DNA of 64,000 bases from CAIYTF01 sp963664845 (GTDB lineage: Bacteria; Bacteroidota; Ignavibacteria; Ignavibacteriales; Ignavibacteriaceae): NCBI GenBank assembly GCA_963664845.1, contig OY761615.1, positions 3,348,001 through 3,412,000 of the forward strand, read 5' to 3'. Positions 27,992-37,113 of this stretch are shown here, one piece after another. Position numbers and translations under genes: made by a program. Every line of letters begins with the position of its first letter. Positions within the stretch are counted from its first letter, which is position 1. The notes beneath the pieces were generated by a model. The model saw nothing but the letters and a program-made list of their open reading frames with translations, was not told the DNA's origin and ran no database searches.

Positions 27992-30772
27992 ATGGCATCG
28001 GGTAAAAGCTCGAAGTACGTATATTTCTTCGGCGGCAAGAAAGCCGACGGTAAAGCAGAAATGAAATCTTTGCTCGGCGGTAAAGGCGCCAATTTGGCCG
28101 AAATGGTTAACATTGGCATTCCGGTACCTGCCGGATTCACTATCACTACGGAAGTGTGTACTTATTACTATTCAAATAAGAACCGCTATCCGCAGGAACT
28201 GGAAAAACAGGTTTATGATTCATTGAAAAAAATTGAAAAAGAAATGGGAGCCAAATTTGGCGATTCCAAAAACCCATTGCTTCTTTCCATCCGTTCAGGC
28301 GCCCGCGCTTCCATGCCTGGTATGATGGATACGATTTTGAATCTTGGCTTGAATGATGTAACTGTGCAGGCTGTTATTGCGCAAACGAACAACCCACGCT
28401 TTGCATACGATTCCTATCGCCGCTTTGTTCAAATGTATGGTGACGTTGTTCTCGGTTTGAAACCCGTTGACAAGCATGAACATGATCCATTTGAAGTTAT
28501 TCTTGACAGAAAAAAAGCTGAACGCGGTACCTTGATTGATACCGATTTGACGGCTGAAGATCTGAAAGAATTGGTAATTGAATTCAAAGAGGAAATCAAG
28601 AAAAAAACAGGATACAGCTTCCCTGAAGATCCTATCAAACAGCTTTGGGGTGCAATTGGCGCCGTATTCTCCTCATGGATGAACGAACGTGCTATTGTAT
28701 ATCGTAAATTGAACGATATCCCGGAATCATGGGGTACTGCTGTTAATGTTCAGTCAATGGTGTTCGGGAACATGGGTATGGATTCAGGTACAGGCGTTGC
28801 ATTCACCAGAGATGCTGCCACCGGCGAAAACATATTCTATGGCGAATATTTGTTCAATGCTCAGGGCGAAGACGTTGTTGCCGGTATCCGCACGCCGCTT
28901 CCAATTGCCGACTTGAAAAAAGACAATCCCAAGATCTATAAAGAACTTGATTCATATCGTCATAAACTCGAAAAGCACTACACCGATATGATGGATGTTG
29001 AATTCACCATTCAACAGGGTAAACTCTGGATGTTGCAGTGCCGTGTTGGAAAAAGAACCGGTCTTGCAGCAGTACGAATTGCACTCGAAATGGTTAAAGA
29101 AGGACTGATCAAAAAAGAAGAAGCAATGCTTCGCATTGAACCTAATCAGTTGAATCAGCTGCTCCGTCCAATTTTCGATCTGAAGATTAAACGCAAAATG
29201 ATCGAAGAAGGCAAACTCCTTGCAAAAGGTTTGAATGCGGGTCCAGGTGCTGCATGCGGAAAGATCGCTCTTTCTGCTGAAGATGCTGAGATCATGGCAA
29301 AGAATGGCGATAAAGTTATTCTTGTTCGCATCGAGACCTCTCCTGAAGACATCAAGGGTATGAACGCTGCCGAAGGTATCCTCACCGCGCGCGGTGGAAT
29401 GACCTCACATGCTGCTCTCGTTGCCCGTCAAATGGGTAAAGTTTGCGTGGCAGGTTGTGGCAAATTAAAGATCGATTATCATGAACTCACCGTTACTGCC
29501 GAAGGAAAAGAAATCGTTCTGAAACAGGGTGATTATATTTCAATCGATGGAACAACCGGTGAAGTTATTGCCGGGAAGATCGATACCCGTCCATCTGAAG
29601 TTGTTGAAGTTCTCATCAATAAAACACTCGATCCCAAAACATCGTCAGTCTACAAAATGTATGACACGTTGATGAAATGGGCTGACAGTTTCCGCAGACT
29701 CGATATCAGGACCAACGCAGATCAACCTGATCAGGCATCTAACGCAATCGCTTTTGGTGCACAGGGAATCGGGCTTTGCCGTACCGAGCATATGTTCTTT
29801 GGCGGCGACCGTATTATGGCCGTTCGCAAGATGATCGTATCTGAAACTGTTGAAGGCAGAAAAGCCGCTTTGGCTGAAATTCTTCCTTATCAGAGAGCAG
29901 ATTTCAAAGGTATCTTTAAAGCTATGAAAGGCTTCCCGGTTACCATCCGTACCCTGGATCCACCGCTTCATGAATTCCTCCCACACCAGAACCATGAGCA
30001 GGAAGAACTTGCAAAAGCACTCAACATTCCTCTCGCTCAGTTGAAAGCAAAGATTGAAAGTCTTCATGAATTCAACCCGATGCTTGGTTTCAGAGGTTGT
30101 CGTCTTGGTGTTATGTATCCGGAAATTACTGAAATGCAGGCACGTGCCATTTTCGAAGCAGCTTGCGAAGCAGTGAAAGAAGGATTCAAAGTAAAACCTG
30201 AGATCATGATTCCTTTGGTCAGCGATGTCAACGAATTGAAACTCCAAAAAGAGATCGTTATCCGTGTAGCCAAAGAAGTTATGGCTGAAAAGAAAGTGAA
30301 AATTCAATATATGGTTGGTACCATGATTGAACTTCCACGCGCTGCTCTGGTAGCCGATGAAATCGCTGTTGAAGCAGAATTCTTCTCATTTGGCACAAAC
30401 GATTTGACGCAGACAACATTTGGTCTTTCAAGAGACGATGCCGGTTCATTCCTGCCCAAGTATGTCGAAATGGAAATCCTCCCCAACGATCCATTCGAAT
30501 CACTTGATCAGAAAGGTGTTGGCCAACTTGTTGAAATCGGTGTAACCCGCGGACGTTCAACCAGAAAAGACCTTAAGGTTGGTATCTGTGGCGAACACGG
30601 CGGCGAGCCAAGTTCAGTTGAATTTTGCCACAGAGCTGGCCTTAACTACGTGAGCTGCTCACCATTCCGCGTTCCTATCGCAAGAATGGCAGCTGCACGC
30701 GCGGTTGTAAAAGAACTGGCTGCAAAAAAGACCGTTAAAAAAGCTGCCAAAAAAGCGGCAAAGAAGAAATAA
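27992..30772 (+). CDS. ppdK: Pyruvate, phosphate dikinase with a lysine-rich tail
   Basis: Interconverts pyruvate, ATP and phosphate with PEP, AMP and pyrophosphate; cytosolic, central carbon metabolism. 926 residues against the usual 870-900. Seen: nucleotide-grasp start LLGGKGANLAEMVNIGIPVPAGFTI, IRSGARASMPGMMDTILNLG, the phospho-His loop GGMTSHAALVARQMGKVCVAG, the TIM-barrel parts GIGLCRTEHMFF and NPMLGFRGCRLG, and the C-terminal GICGEHGGEPSSVEFCHRAGLNYVSCSPFRVPIARMAAA. The end continues with a 20-residue tail of repeated AAKK blocks absent from most family members. Start ATG with GGAG upstream. Confidence 0.96.
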   Translation: MASGKSSKYVYFFGGKKADGKAEMKSLLGGKGANLAEMVNIGIPVPAGFTITTEVCTYYYSNKNRYPQELEKQVYDSLKKIEKEMGAKFGDSKNPLLLSIRSGARASMPGMMDTILNLGLNDVTVQAVIAQTNNPRFAYDSYRRFVQMYGDVVLGLKPVDKHEHDPFEVILDRKKAERGTLIDTDLTAEDLKELVIEFKEEIKKKTGYSFPEDPIKQLWGAIGAVFSSWMNERAIVYRKLNDIPESWGTAVNVQSMVFGNMGMDSGTGVAFTRDAATGENIFYGEYLFNAQGEDVVAGIRTPLPIADLKKDNPKIYKELDSYRHKLEKHYTDMMDVEFTIQQGKLWMLQCRVGKRTGLAAVRIALEMVKEGLIKKEEAMLRIEPNQLNQLLRPIFDLKIKRKMIEEGKLLAKGLNAGPGAACGKIALSAEDAEIMAKNGDKVILVRIETSPEDIKGMNAAEGILTARGGMTSHAALVARQMGKVCVAGCGKLKIDYHELTVTAEGKEIVLKQGDYISIDGTTGEVIAGKIDTRPSEVVEVLINKTLDPKTSSVYKMYDTLMKWADSFRRLDIRTNADQPDQASNAIAFGAQGIGLCRTEHMFFGGDRIMAVRKMIVSETVEGRKAALAEILPYQRADFKGIFKAMKGFPVTIRTLDPPLHEFLPHQNHEQEELAKALNIPLAQLKAKIESLHEFNPMLGFRGCRLGVMYPEITEMQARAIFEAACEAVKEGFKVKPEIMIPLVSDVNELKLQKEIVIRVAKEVMAEKKVKIQYMVGTMIELPRAALVADEIAVEAEFFSFGTNDLTQTTFGLSRDDAGSFLPKYVEMEILPNDPFESLDQKGVGQLVEIGVTRGRSTRKDLKVGICGEHGGEPSSVEFCHRAGLNYVSCSPFRVPIARMAAARAVVKELAAKKTVKKAAKKAAKKK

Positions 30773-30790
30773 GTTAGTTTCGTAACGAGC

Positions 30791-30826
30791 GGCGGAGAGT
30801 CATATTGGAATGATTCTCCGTCCGCC
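30791..30826 (+). terminator. Stem-loop after ppdK
   Basis: GGCGGAGAGTCAT pairs with ATGATTCTCCGTCCGCC (one G-U pair and a small bulge), 19 bases past the ppdK stop, followed by GTTGTTATATAT. Probably terminates ppdK. The T-run is short. Confidence 0.6.
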
Positions 30827-30890
30827 GTTGTTATATATAAAGTCGGCTGTGCCGATGAGTTTTTAGACCACAAGAAAAGGTACGAATAGT

Positions 30891-31925
30891 ATGAAATTGT
30901 CAGATTTTAGTTATAATCTTCCTAAGGCGAGTATTGCGAAATATCCCGCTTCTCCGCGTGATAAAGCAAAATTGATGATACTCGACAGAGAGAAGCAAAC
31001 GATTGAAGTAAAGTCATTTACAAATCTGGCTGATTATTTAGAAGAAGGCGATTGTGTTGTAGTTAATGAAACCCGCGTCTTCCAGGCCCGGTTATTCGGA
31101 CGAAAAGAAAAAACACAGGCAAAAATCGAAGTATTTCTTCTGCGCGAATTAAATGCACATGAATGCATATGGGATGTTATTGTTGATCCTGCACGCAAGG
31201 TTCGTATCGGGAACAAAATATATTTTACCGACGATCTTTGGTGCGAAATTATTGACAATACCACGTCCCGCGGCAGAACCGTCCGGTTCAACCACGCGAC
31301 AGATATATTCAAAGCTGTTGAGAAAATTGGTGTTACACCACTTCCTCCATACATTAAACGCGAAGCCGAACACGCGGACCGTGAAAACTATCAAACGGTT
31401 TTTGCAAAAACCGATGGATCAGTTGCAGCACCTACTGCAGGATTGCATTTCACCAACCGCCTTCTCGATAAGTTGAAGAAAAAAGGTGTGGATGTTGTTC
31501 CTGTGCTTCTGCATATCGGACTGGGAACATTCCGTCCCGTTGAAGTTGAAGACCTTACCAAGCATAAGATGGATTCCGAATTCTTTGAAATTGAAAGAGA
31601 TTCTGCGGAACGCATCAATAAAACCATCGAAGCAGGAAAAAAAGTTTTTGTCGTTGGAACAAGCGCTACCCGCGCTCTCGAATCATCGGTTACCGCTGAT
31701 GGCCTGGTACGTCCGAACAAAGGATGGACCGACAAATTTATTTATCCTCATTATGAATTCAGGATTGCAGATAAACTGGTTACTAATTTCCATATGCCGG
31801 AATCAACATTGATGATGCTTGTTGCCGCATTTGGTGGCACCGAGTTTGTTATGAAAGCCTATAAACGTGCACTGAAAGAAGGGTTCCGCTTTTTAAGTTT
31901 TGGCGACGCAATGCTTATTTTATGA
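30891..31925 (+). CDS. queA: tRNA S-adenosylmethionine ribosyltransferase-isomerase
   Basis: Transfers and isomerises the ribose of SAM onto 7-aminomethyl-7-deazaguanine at position 34 of tRNA, making epoxyqueuosine. 344 residues, normal. Seen: MKLSDFSYNLPKASIAKYP, VVNETRVFQARLFGRK, TPLPPYIKR, the YQTVFAKTDGSVAAPTAGLHFT signature, LHIGLGTFRPV and TNFHMPESTLMMLVAAFGG. It overlaps ispD by four bases (ATGA), so the two are translationally coupled. Confidence 0.97.
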   Translation: MKLSDFSYNLPKASIAKYPASPRDKAKLMILDREKQTIEVKSFTNLADYLEEGDCVVVNETRVFQARLFGRKEKTQAKIEVFLLRELNAHECIWDVIVDPARKVRIGNKIYFTDDLWCEIIDNTTSRGRTVRFNHATDIFKAVEKIGVTPLPPYIKREAEHADRENYQTVFAKTDGSVAAPTAGLHFTNRLLDKLKKKGVDVVPVLLHIGLGTFRPVEVEDLTKHKMDSEFFEIERDSAERINKTIEAGKKVFVVGTSATRALESSVTADGLVRPNKGWTDKFIYPHYEFRIADKLVTNFHMPESTLMMLVAAFGGTEFVMKAYKRALKEGFRFLSFGDAMLIL

Positions 31926-32602
31926 GTGTTGTTGTAGTTCTGCCCGCGGCCGGGTCGGGAAAAAGGATAGCTTCAGCAATTCCAAAACAATTCATGAAGT
32001 TCCAGGGTAAGGAACTGATCGTTTATTCTCTTGAAGTATTCCAAAACCATCCGATGGTTACCTCAATCGCGGTTGCAACTGCAAAAGCATATTTTCCGCT
32101 GCTGAAACGATTGCAGCAGCGGTATGGGATAACAAAATTGAAAAATATTGTAGAAGGAGGGAAGGAGCGGCAGGATTCTGTTTATAATGCGCTTGCTTCT
32201 CTTCATTTACAACCTGCTGACCTGGTGGCCGTTCACGACGCTGCGCGTCCGCTGCTTCCAAGACCAGTGCTCACCAATGCTATCAAAACTGCTAAACAGA
32301 AAGGCAGTGCCGTTGTCTGTCTCACGGGAAGGGACACTTTACTGCGTTCCTCCGAACACGTTTTTGAATACGTTGACCGCTCAAATATCTATTGTGTTCA
32401 GACACCACAAATTTTTCACTATGACCGGTTATTTGATGCTATGCAGAAAGCGCAAGAAGAGCATCGCCTGTTCCCGGATGAATCATCTTTAATGCATCAT
32501 TATGGCAATGCGGTTGAGATCGTTGAGGGATCGCTTCTTAATTTTAAAGTGACCACAAAGGGAGATGTGGACATGATGAAACAGGTACTGGGGAATCAGT
32601 AG
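31922..32602 (+). CDS. ispD: 2-C-methyl-D-erythritol 4-phosphate cytidylyltransferase
   Basis: Third step of the non-mevalonate (MEP) isoprenoid pathway: attaches CMP to methylerythritol phosphate. 226 residues. Seen: VVLPAAGSGKRIASAIPKQF (nucleotide loop), VEGGKERQDSVYNAL, VAVHDAARPLLP, and VQTPQIFHYDRL, all conserved in IspD. IspF is not fused and not adjacent. Starts at the ATG in the queA stop overlap. Converges with the ABC-F gene. Confidence 0.95.
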   Translation: MSVVVVLPAAGSGKRIASAIPKQFMKFQGKELIVYSLEVFQNHPMVTSIAVATAKAYFPLLKRLQQRYGITKLKNIVEGGKERQDSVYNALASLHLQPADLVAVHDAARPLLPRPVLTNAIKTAKQKGSAVVCLTGRDTLLRSSEHVFEYVDRSNIYCVQTPQIFHYDRLFDAMQKAQEEHRLFPDESSLMHHYGNAVEIVEGSLLNFKVTTKGDVDMMKQVLGNQ

Positions 32603-32646
32603 CCACTTTTTCGCAGTTGTGTCTGTTTTAACGGGCAGACGCTCGT

Positions 32647-34263
32647 TCATTTGCCTCCTCCTGCCTGGCTGTTCAATTGCAATTCCCGTTCAACGCCTAT
32701 ATCGGCAATAAAATCAGTATCATGTGAAACAACAAGCAGCGCACCGGCATACTCGTTGAGCATAGCTGTGAGTTGTTCAATACTTTTCAGATCAAGATTG
32801 TTTGTCGGTTCATCAAGCAAAATAAGCTCAGGGGTTTGTATGGCCGCAAAAACACATGCCATTGCGGCCCTGACGCGTTCTCCCCCGCTAAGCACGTTTG
32901 CCAGTTTAAATACATCATCTTTGAAAAACAGAAACCGCGCGAGACGAATTCTCAGCTCATGCTCGGGGATAGTGCCGCCGGAGTGTAAAAATATATTTTC
33001 GTAGACCGTTAGATTATAATCCAAAAGCGAAATGTTCTGATCAATAAGTATGCTCCTCTTTGCATTGGTGCTGAGCTTTCCTTTTGTCGGTGTCAGTTCG
33101 CCGGAAATCATCTTAAGCAAGGTTGATTTCCCGGAGCCGTTGTTCCCATTCAGCCACACACGTTCATTGCCGTGCAATACAAAAGAGAGGTCCCGGCCCC
33201 ACAACGGAACCTTCCCATCAAATGAAAAATTGACATTCTCAGCAACCACAATTTTTTTTCCTGCATGTCCATCAGAGTTGGTAAAATCAATTTTTAATGT
33301 CCGTGCAGGAGGCAGTTTGGAACGGGTTTCAGTTAACAAATCACTGCTTTCATCAACCCGCTTTTGGTGCATTAGAGTGAGCTTGCTGAGTGTCTGCTCA
33401 CTTCGTCCCCTGCGTTTGTTGATCACCGATTTTGGAATTCCATCGCTATGCGCCGTCTTTGCCACCTTTCTTGTCCTGATCTCCTGCTTCAGCAGAGTGG
33501 TTTCTTTATCTGCAATTCGCTTATTGAGCGCTGCCTCAGCTGCTTGAATATCCTCCCTGATGGCATTTATTTCGGCTTCCCGTTGCTCCAAATAAAAATC
33601 ATAATTCCCACCATAGGACTTTAATTCGTCAGGTGTCAATTCGGCAATCCGGTCCATCAGACGCAACAAAGCACGGTCATGGCTTATTACTGCCATTCCC
33701 TTGGGCCACTGGCTGACAAAGCTATAGACGAATTGTCGCATTGCAGTATCCAAATGGTTGGTCGGTTCATCAAGAATGATAAAATCCGGCTTGTTGATGA
33801 GAAGGGCGCTCATTGCACAGCGGATTTTCTCGCCACCGCTCAATGTTGAGAATTGCCTGCCATGATCAATATGGCCTATTCCGGTGCTTTGCAAAGCCAG
33901 TGCGACTTTCTCTTCAATGTTCCAGTCGTCGTCAAGCATCCTGAAATCCTGTTCAGTTCCGTTTCCGGCAGATATTCTTGCCAGTGCATCGCACTTCTCT
34001 TCTGCGGCAAGAACGGTGAGAACCGTTTTTCCGTCTAAGGATGAAAGGTCCTGAGGCAAACAGGCAACAGTCCCCTCGACGGAAACAGCGCCGGAAGAGG
34101 CAGAAAGCTCGCCCTGCATTATTTTGGCCAGTATTGTTTTTCCAATACCGTTAGCGCCGGTAAGGCCGGTCCGCTCGTTATTGAATGCGAAGGTGATATT
34201 CTTAAAAAGATTTGAACCGTCGGGACGATTCCATGATATGTTATTGATGACTATACGGGACAT
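32647..34263 (-). CDS. ABC-F family ATPase (ribosome-associated type)
   Basis: 538 residues, two ATP-binding cassettes and no membrane segment, the ABC-F layout. Cassette 1: Walker A GANGIGKT (36-43), LSGGEKIR, LDEPTNHLD. A charged helical linker follows (about 235-320, EREAEINAIREDIQAAEAALNK...). Cassette 2: Walker A GNNGSGKS, LSGGERVR, LDEPTNNLD. ABC-F proteins act at the ribosome E site in translation control or antibiotic resistance; the subgroup could not be set from sequence alone. A GC hairpin lies in the leader (34306-34321). Convergent with ispD. Confidence 0.9.
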   Translation of the reverse strand: MSRIVINNISWNRPDGSNLFKNITFAFNNERTGLTGANGIGKTILAKIMQGELSASSGAVSVEGTVACLPQDLSSLDGKTVLTVLAAEEKCDALARISAGNGTEQDFRMLDDDWNIEEKVALALQSTGIGHIDHGRQFSTLSGGEKIRCAMSALLINKPDFIILDEPTNHLDTAMRQFVYSFVSQWPKGMAVISHDRALLRLMDRIAELTPDELKSYGGNYDFYLEQREAEINAIREDIQAAEAALNKRIADKETTLLKQEIRTRKVAKTAHSDGIPKSVINKRRGRSEQTLSKLTLMHQKRVDESSDLLTETRSKLPPARTLKIDFTNSDGHAGKKIVVAENVNFSFDGKVPLWGRDLSFVLHGNERVWLNGNNGSGKSTLLKMISGELTPTKGKLSTNAKRSILIDQNISLLDYNLTVYENIFLHSGGTIPEHELRIRLARFLFFKDDVFKLANVLSGGERVRAAMACVFAAIQTPELILLDEPTNNLDLKSIEQLTAMLNEYAGALLVVSHDTDFIADIGVERELQLNSQAGGGK

Positions 34264-34615
34264 ATAAATTCCTTTGTTTCGTTGTTTATTTAAAACAGTT
34301 TGCTTCCCGTTCAGTAACGGGGTTTTCGAAAAAAGAGAATTTATATTTTCACGTTTTCACCAATAAAATTGATTAAAATGATATAAAGAAATTTAACAAA
34401 TGCAGAACGCTTATGCAATCACTTGCGGGAAAATTGGAACTGCTCCTTTGCTTTCTGATTACACATCATCGGATAGGGGCTGGTCGAAATCAGTGTGCTA
34501 TGCAATTTTTGCAATAGCTGGACATGGTGCCAAATCCTAAAAATGTGCCTGTCCGCCGGGCATACGGTTTTCTGAATGGACTGGCGTTAACAATAAGAGG
34601 CGGTCCGTGAAAGCC
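34264..34615. other. 352-base gap; leader hairpin of the ABC-F gene
   Basis: CCCGTT (34306-34311) pairs with AACGGG (34316-34321) across a 4-base loop, 43 bases before the ABC-F start on the minus strand. ABC-F genes are often controlled by leader attenuation, but no U-run follows here on that strand. The rest is AT-rich and shows nothing recognisable. Confidence 0.35.
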
Positions 34616-36790
34616 CTACTTCAAAAACACAAATTTTCTGCTGACTGTCTTGCTCCCGACTTGTAGTTTGTACAGATACATACCGCTTGCGACATCCTTC
34701 GCATTAAACATTACGTCATATGTTCCGGCCGGTTGTTCCTTGTTCACCAGTGTTGCCAGTTCACGGCCAAGACAATCATAGATTGCTATTTTTACCAGAG
34801 CGTTGTCATTCAAACTGTACCTGATCGTAGTCTCCTGGTTAAATGGATTTGGATAATTCTGAAATAATTGAAAGTTTAACTCCTTTGAAGTTTTGCCAAT
34901 ATCTTCTACGGATGATACTCCTCCTTCCCGGAAAACTGTAACACCCTGACCGGTGCCAGTCCATGTATTACCTCTTTGGTCAACGGCCACTGCATTGACG
35001 AAGTTGGTCGGCAATCCTGAATTGCCCCAATTATAAGTTGTCCAAGTTACGTCATCAAACTTGGCCAAACCCATTGCAGTACCAATCCATTTAATACCAT
35101 TGGGTGCAAGTGCCAGTGAAACCACATAATCATGAGGCAATCCTGAATTGTAATGGTTAAAAGCGGTCCATATACCTTGGTCATATTTCACCAGGCCGCC
35201 TTCATAGGTGCCAATCCATATTACGCCGGCCGGATCAGCAGCAAGTGTCTCAATGTAGTTTGAGGTTAGTCCCTGCGTCGATCTTCTAAACACTGTCCAT
35301 GTTGTTCCATCGTATCTTGCAAGCCCGCTTGAGTCAGTACCAATCCACTTTGCCCCGTCTGCTGCGACTACCAGTGCAGTGATTGCATCATCGGGCAAAC
35401 CTGAATTGACATGATTGTATATGGTCCATGTTGTGCCGTCAAATTGTGCTACTCCACTTTTGCTTGTTCCGATCCACTTTGTTCCGTTCTGTTCTATGGC
35501 AATTGCGTGGATATTGTTATCCGGTAAGCCGGAATTCGACGAATTATATACTGTCCAGGTTGTTCCATCAAATTTTGCAAGCCCACCTCCAAGAGTCCCT
35601 ATCCATTTTATTCCATTCGCTTCAATATTGATGGTGCTGACAAAGTCATAGGAATTATGAGGCAAACCTGAGTTGGATGTGTTGTAAACAATCCAGGAGT
35701 TGCCATTGTGTTTTGTCAACCCACCATCAATGGCGCCAATCCATTTCTCATCGTTTGCATCAATGTATAGTGACGTAATGTCGTTGTAAGGGAGTCCGGA
35801 ATTTGAGGTAGGATAAACTGTCCAGGAACTGCCATTATACCTGACCAAACCACTCCCATACATGCCAATCCATACTGAACCTGCGCTGTCAACTATGAGT
35901 GAAATGACGTGGTCATCAGGTAAGCCGGAAGTTGAAGATCTATATCTTGTCCATGTTGTGCCGTCAAATTTTGTAACACCATACAATGAAGCTGTTATCC
36001 ATTTTGTTCCATCAGAAGCAATGGTGATTGAATTCAGATAGTTAGATGGCAAGCCCGAATTGGTCTGATTGTAGATTGTCCAATCTGTTCCGTCAAATTT
36101 CACCAACCCGCCTCCATTGGTCGCCAGCCATTTTGAGCCGTCGGGCGCAATTGCGATTGATTTGATATAATTGCTCGGCATACCGGAGTTTGATTTCGAG
36201 TAAACTGACCATGTTGTCTCGTCAAATTTAGCAAGACCATAGCCCCAGGTACCAATCCACTTTGACCCATCAGGCTCAATGGCAATGGATACTACATCGT
36301 TTCCTGGCAAGCCGGAATTGGAAGCGTGATAAGAAATCCATGCAGTGTCATTATATTTAAAAACTCCATTGTCTGTAGCCAGCCATTTTGATCCATCAGG
36401 AGCTATAGCAATTGCACGAATAATGCTGTTTGATAAGGGCGAATTCGAATAGTCATAGACTGTCCATTTGCCGGCAGCATCATCTAACTTAACCAATCCA
36501 TAGCCTGATGTCCCGATCCATTGTGCTCCGTTAAGGTCGCTGGCGAGTGAAGTAATATTGTTGGTGGGTAAGCCAGAGTTGGACTTATTGAAAAAAACGC
36601 ATTCATTGGTTGTGCGGTTGATCCGGGCAAGGCCTCCGTCTGTCCCGGCAAATATGAAATCAGCGCCGGCGGTTAAAGCCATGACATAGTTGCCGCAGGT
36701 ATAGTTGATCCATTCAGGGTTTTGTGCATGTGTCGAGGCAGAAAGAAAGAGCGTCAATACAACTGTTATAGAAAATATAAAAGGTTTCAT
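34616..36790 (-). CDS. Secreted double beta-propeller of regulator-propeller repeats with T9SS sorting domain
   Basis: 724 residues. Signal peptide at residues 1-22 (FSITVVLTLFLSASTHAQ). Then about 14 tandem repeats of about 43 residues with the pattern SNSGLPxNxIxSIAIxxDGxKWIGTxxGGLxKFDGTTWTVYN, the two-component-regulator propeller repeat. Fourteen repeats would build two seven-bladed propellers, as in hybrid two-component sensors. Here no membrane helix or kinase follows. Instead the protein ends in a sorting domain (LFQNYPNPFNQETTIRYSL...SRKFVFLK). A secreted ligand-binding or scaffold protein derived from a sensor ectodomain is inferred. Confidence 0.85.
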   Translation of the reverse strand: MKPFIFSITVVLTLFLSASTHAQNPEWINYTCGNYVMALTAGADFIFAGTDGGLARINRTTNECVFFNKSNSGLPTNNITSLASDLNGAQWIGTSGYGLVKLDDAAGKWTVYDYSNSPLSNSIIRAIAIAPDGSKWLATDNGVFKYNDTAWISYHASNSGLPGNDVVSIAIEPDGSKWIGTWGYGLAKFDETTWSVYSKSNSGMPSNYIKSIAIAPDGSKWLATNGGGLVKFDGTDWTIYNQTNSGLPSNYLNSITIASDGTKWITASLYGVTKFDGTTWTRYRSSTSGLPDDHVISLIVDSAGSVWIGMYGSGLVRYNGSSWTVYPTSNSGLPYNDITSLYIDANDEKWIGAIDGGLTKHNGNSWIVYNTSNSGLPHNSYDFVSTINIEANGIKWIGTLGGGLAKFDGTTWTVYNSSNSGLPDNNIHAIAIEQNGTKWIGTSKSGVAQFDGTTWTIYNHVNSGLPDDAITALVVAADGAKWIGTDSSGLARYDGTTWTVFRRSTQGLTSNYIETLAADPAGVIWIGTYEGGLVKYDQGIWTAFNHYNSGLPHDYVVSLALAPNGIKWIGTAMGLAKFDDVTWTTYNWGNSGLPTNFVNAVAVDQRGNTWTGTGQGVTVFREGGVSSVEDIGKTSKELNFQLFQNYPNPFNQETTIRYSLNDNALVKIAIYDCLGRELATLVNKEQPAGTYDVMFNAKDVASGMYLYKLQVGSKTVSRKFVFLK

Positions 36791-37113
36791 GATTTAGACC
36801 TTTTGGGAATTTTCCAATTATCGTGTTCTCAGGAAGCGGAATTTTTCTGCCACATTTCATGAAGCACGTTTATGGCAGGCATCCTGTACGGAGTTTGTGT
36901 TTGATGAGTTCGGGTCCTCATTGATCATGATACAGAGGAGGATAGGCAAAGCCTATTAAAAACATGAGGTTAATCTGCATAATTGATAAAGAAAAGTCAA
37001 GGAATTTTAAATGTGTCAGTTATCTGAAATATGAGTTATCCCTGATTCATGTCCCATGAACATATATAGTTCAGGGCCAAACCAGATTGACGTTTGGCCC
37101 TGAATTTTCAAGA
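36791..37113. other. 323-base gap between the propeller gene and tex
   Basis: Holds the strong stem-loop at 37070-37104 (listed separately) and a small hairpin ATAGGC-AAA-GCCTAT around 36943-36957. Otherwise no gene or recognisable signal. It contains the promoter region of the leftward propeller gene. Confidence 0.4.
37070..37104 (-). terminator. Strong stem-loop just past tex
   Basis: TTCAGGGCCAAAC (37070-37082) pairs perfectly over 13 bases with GTTTGGCCCTGAA (37092-37104), ending 10 bases from the tex stop codon. The T-run on the minus strand is poor, but position and stem strength fit a transcript end. Confidence 0.65.
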
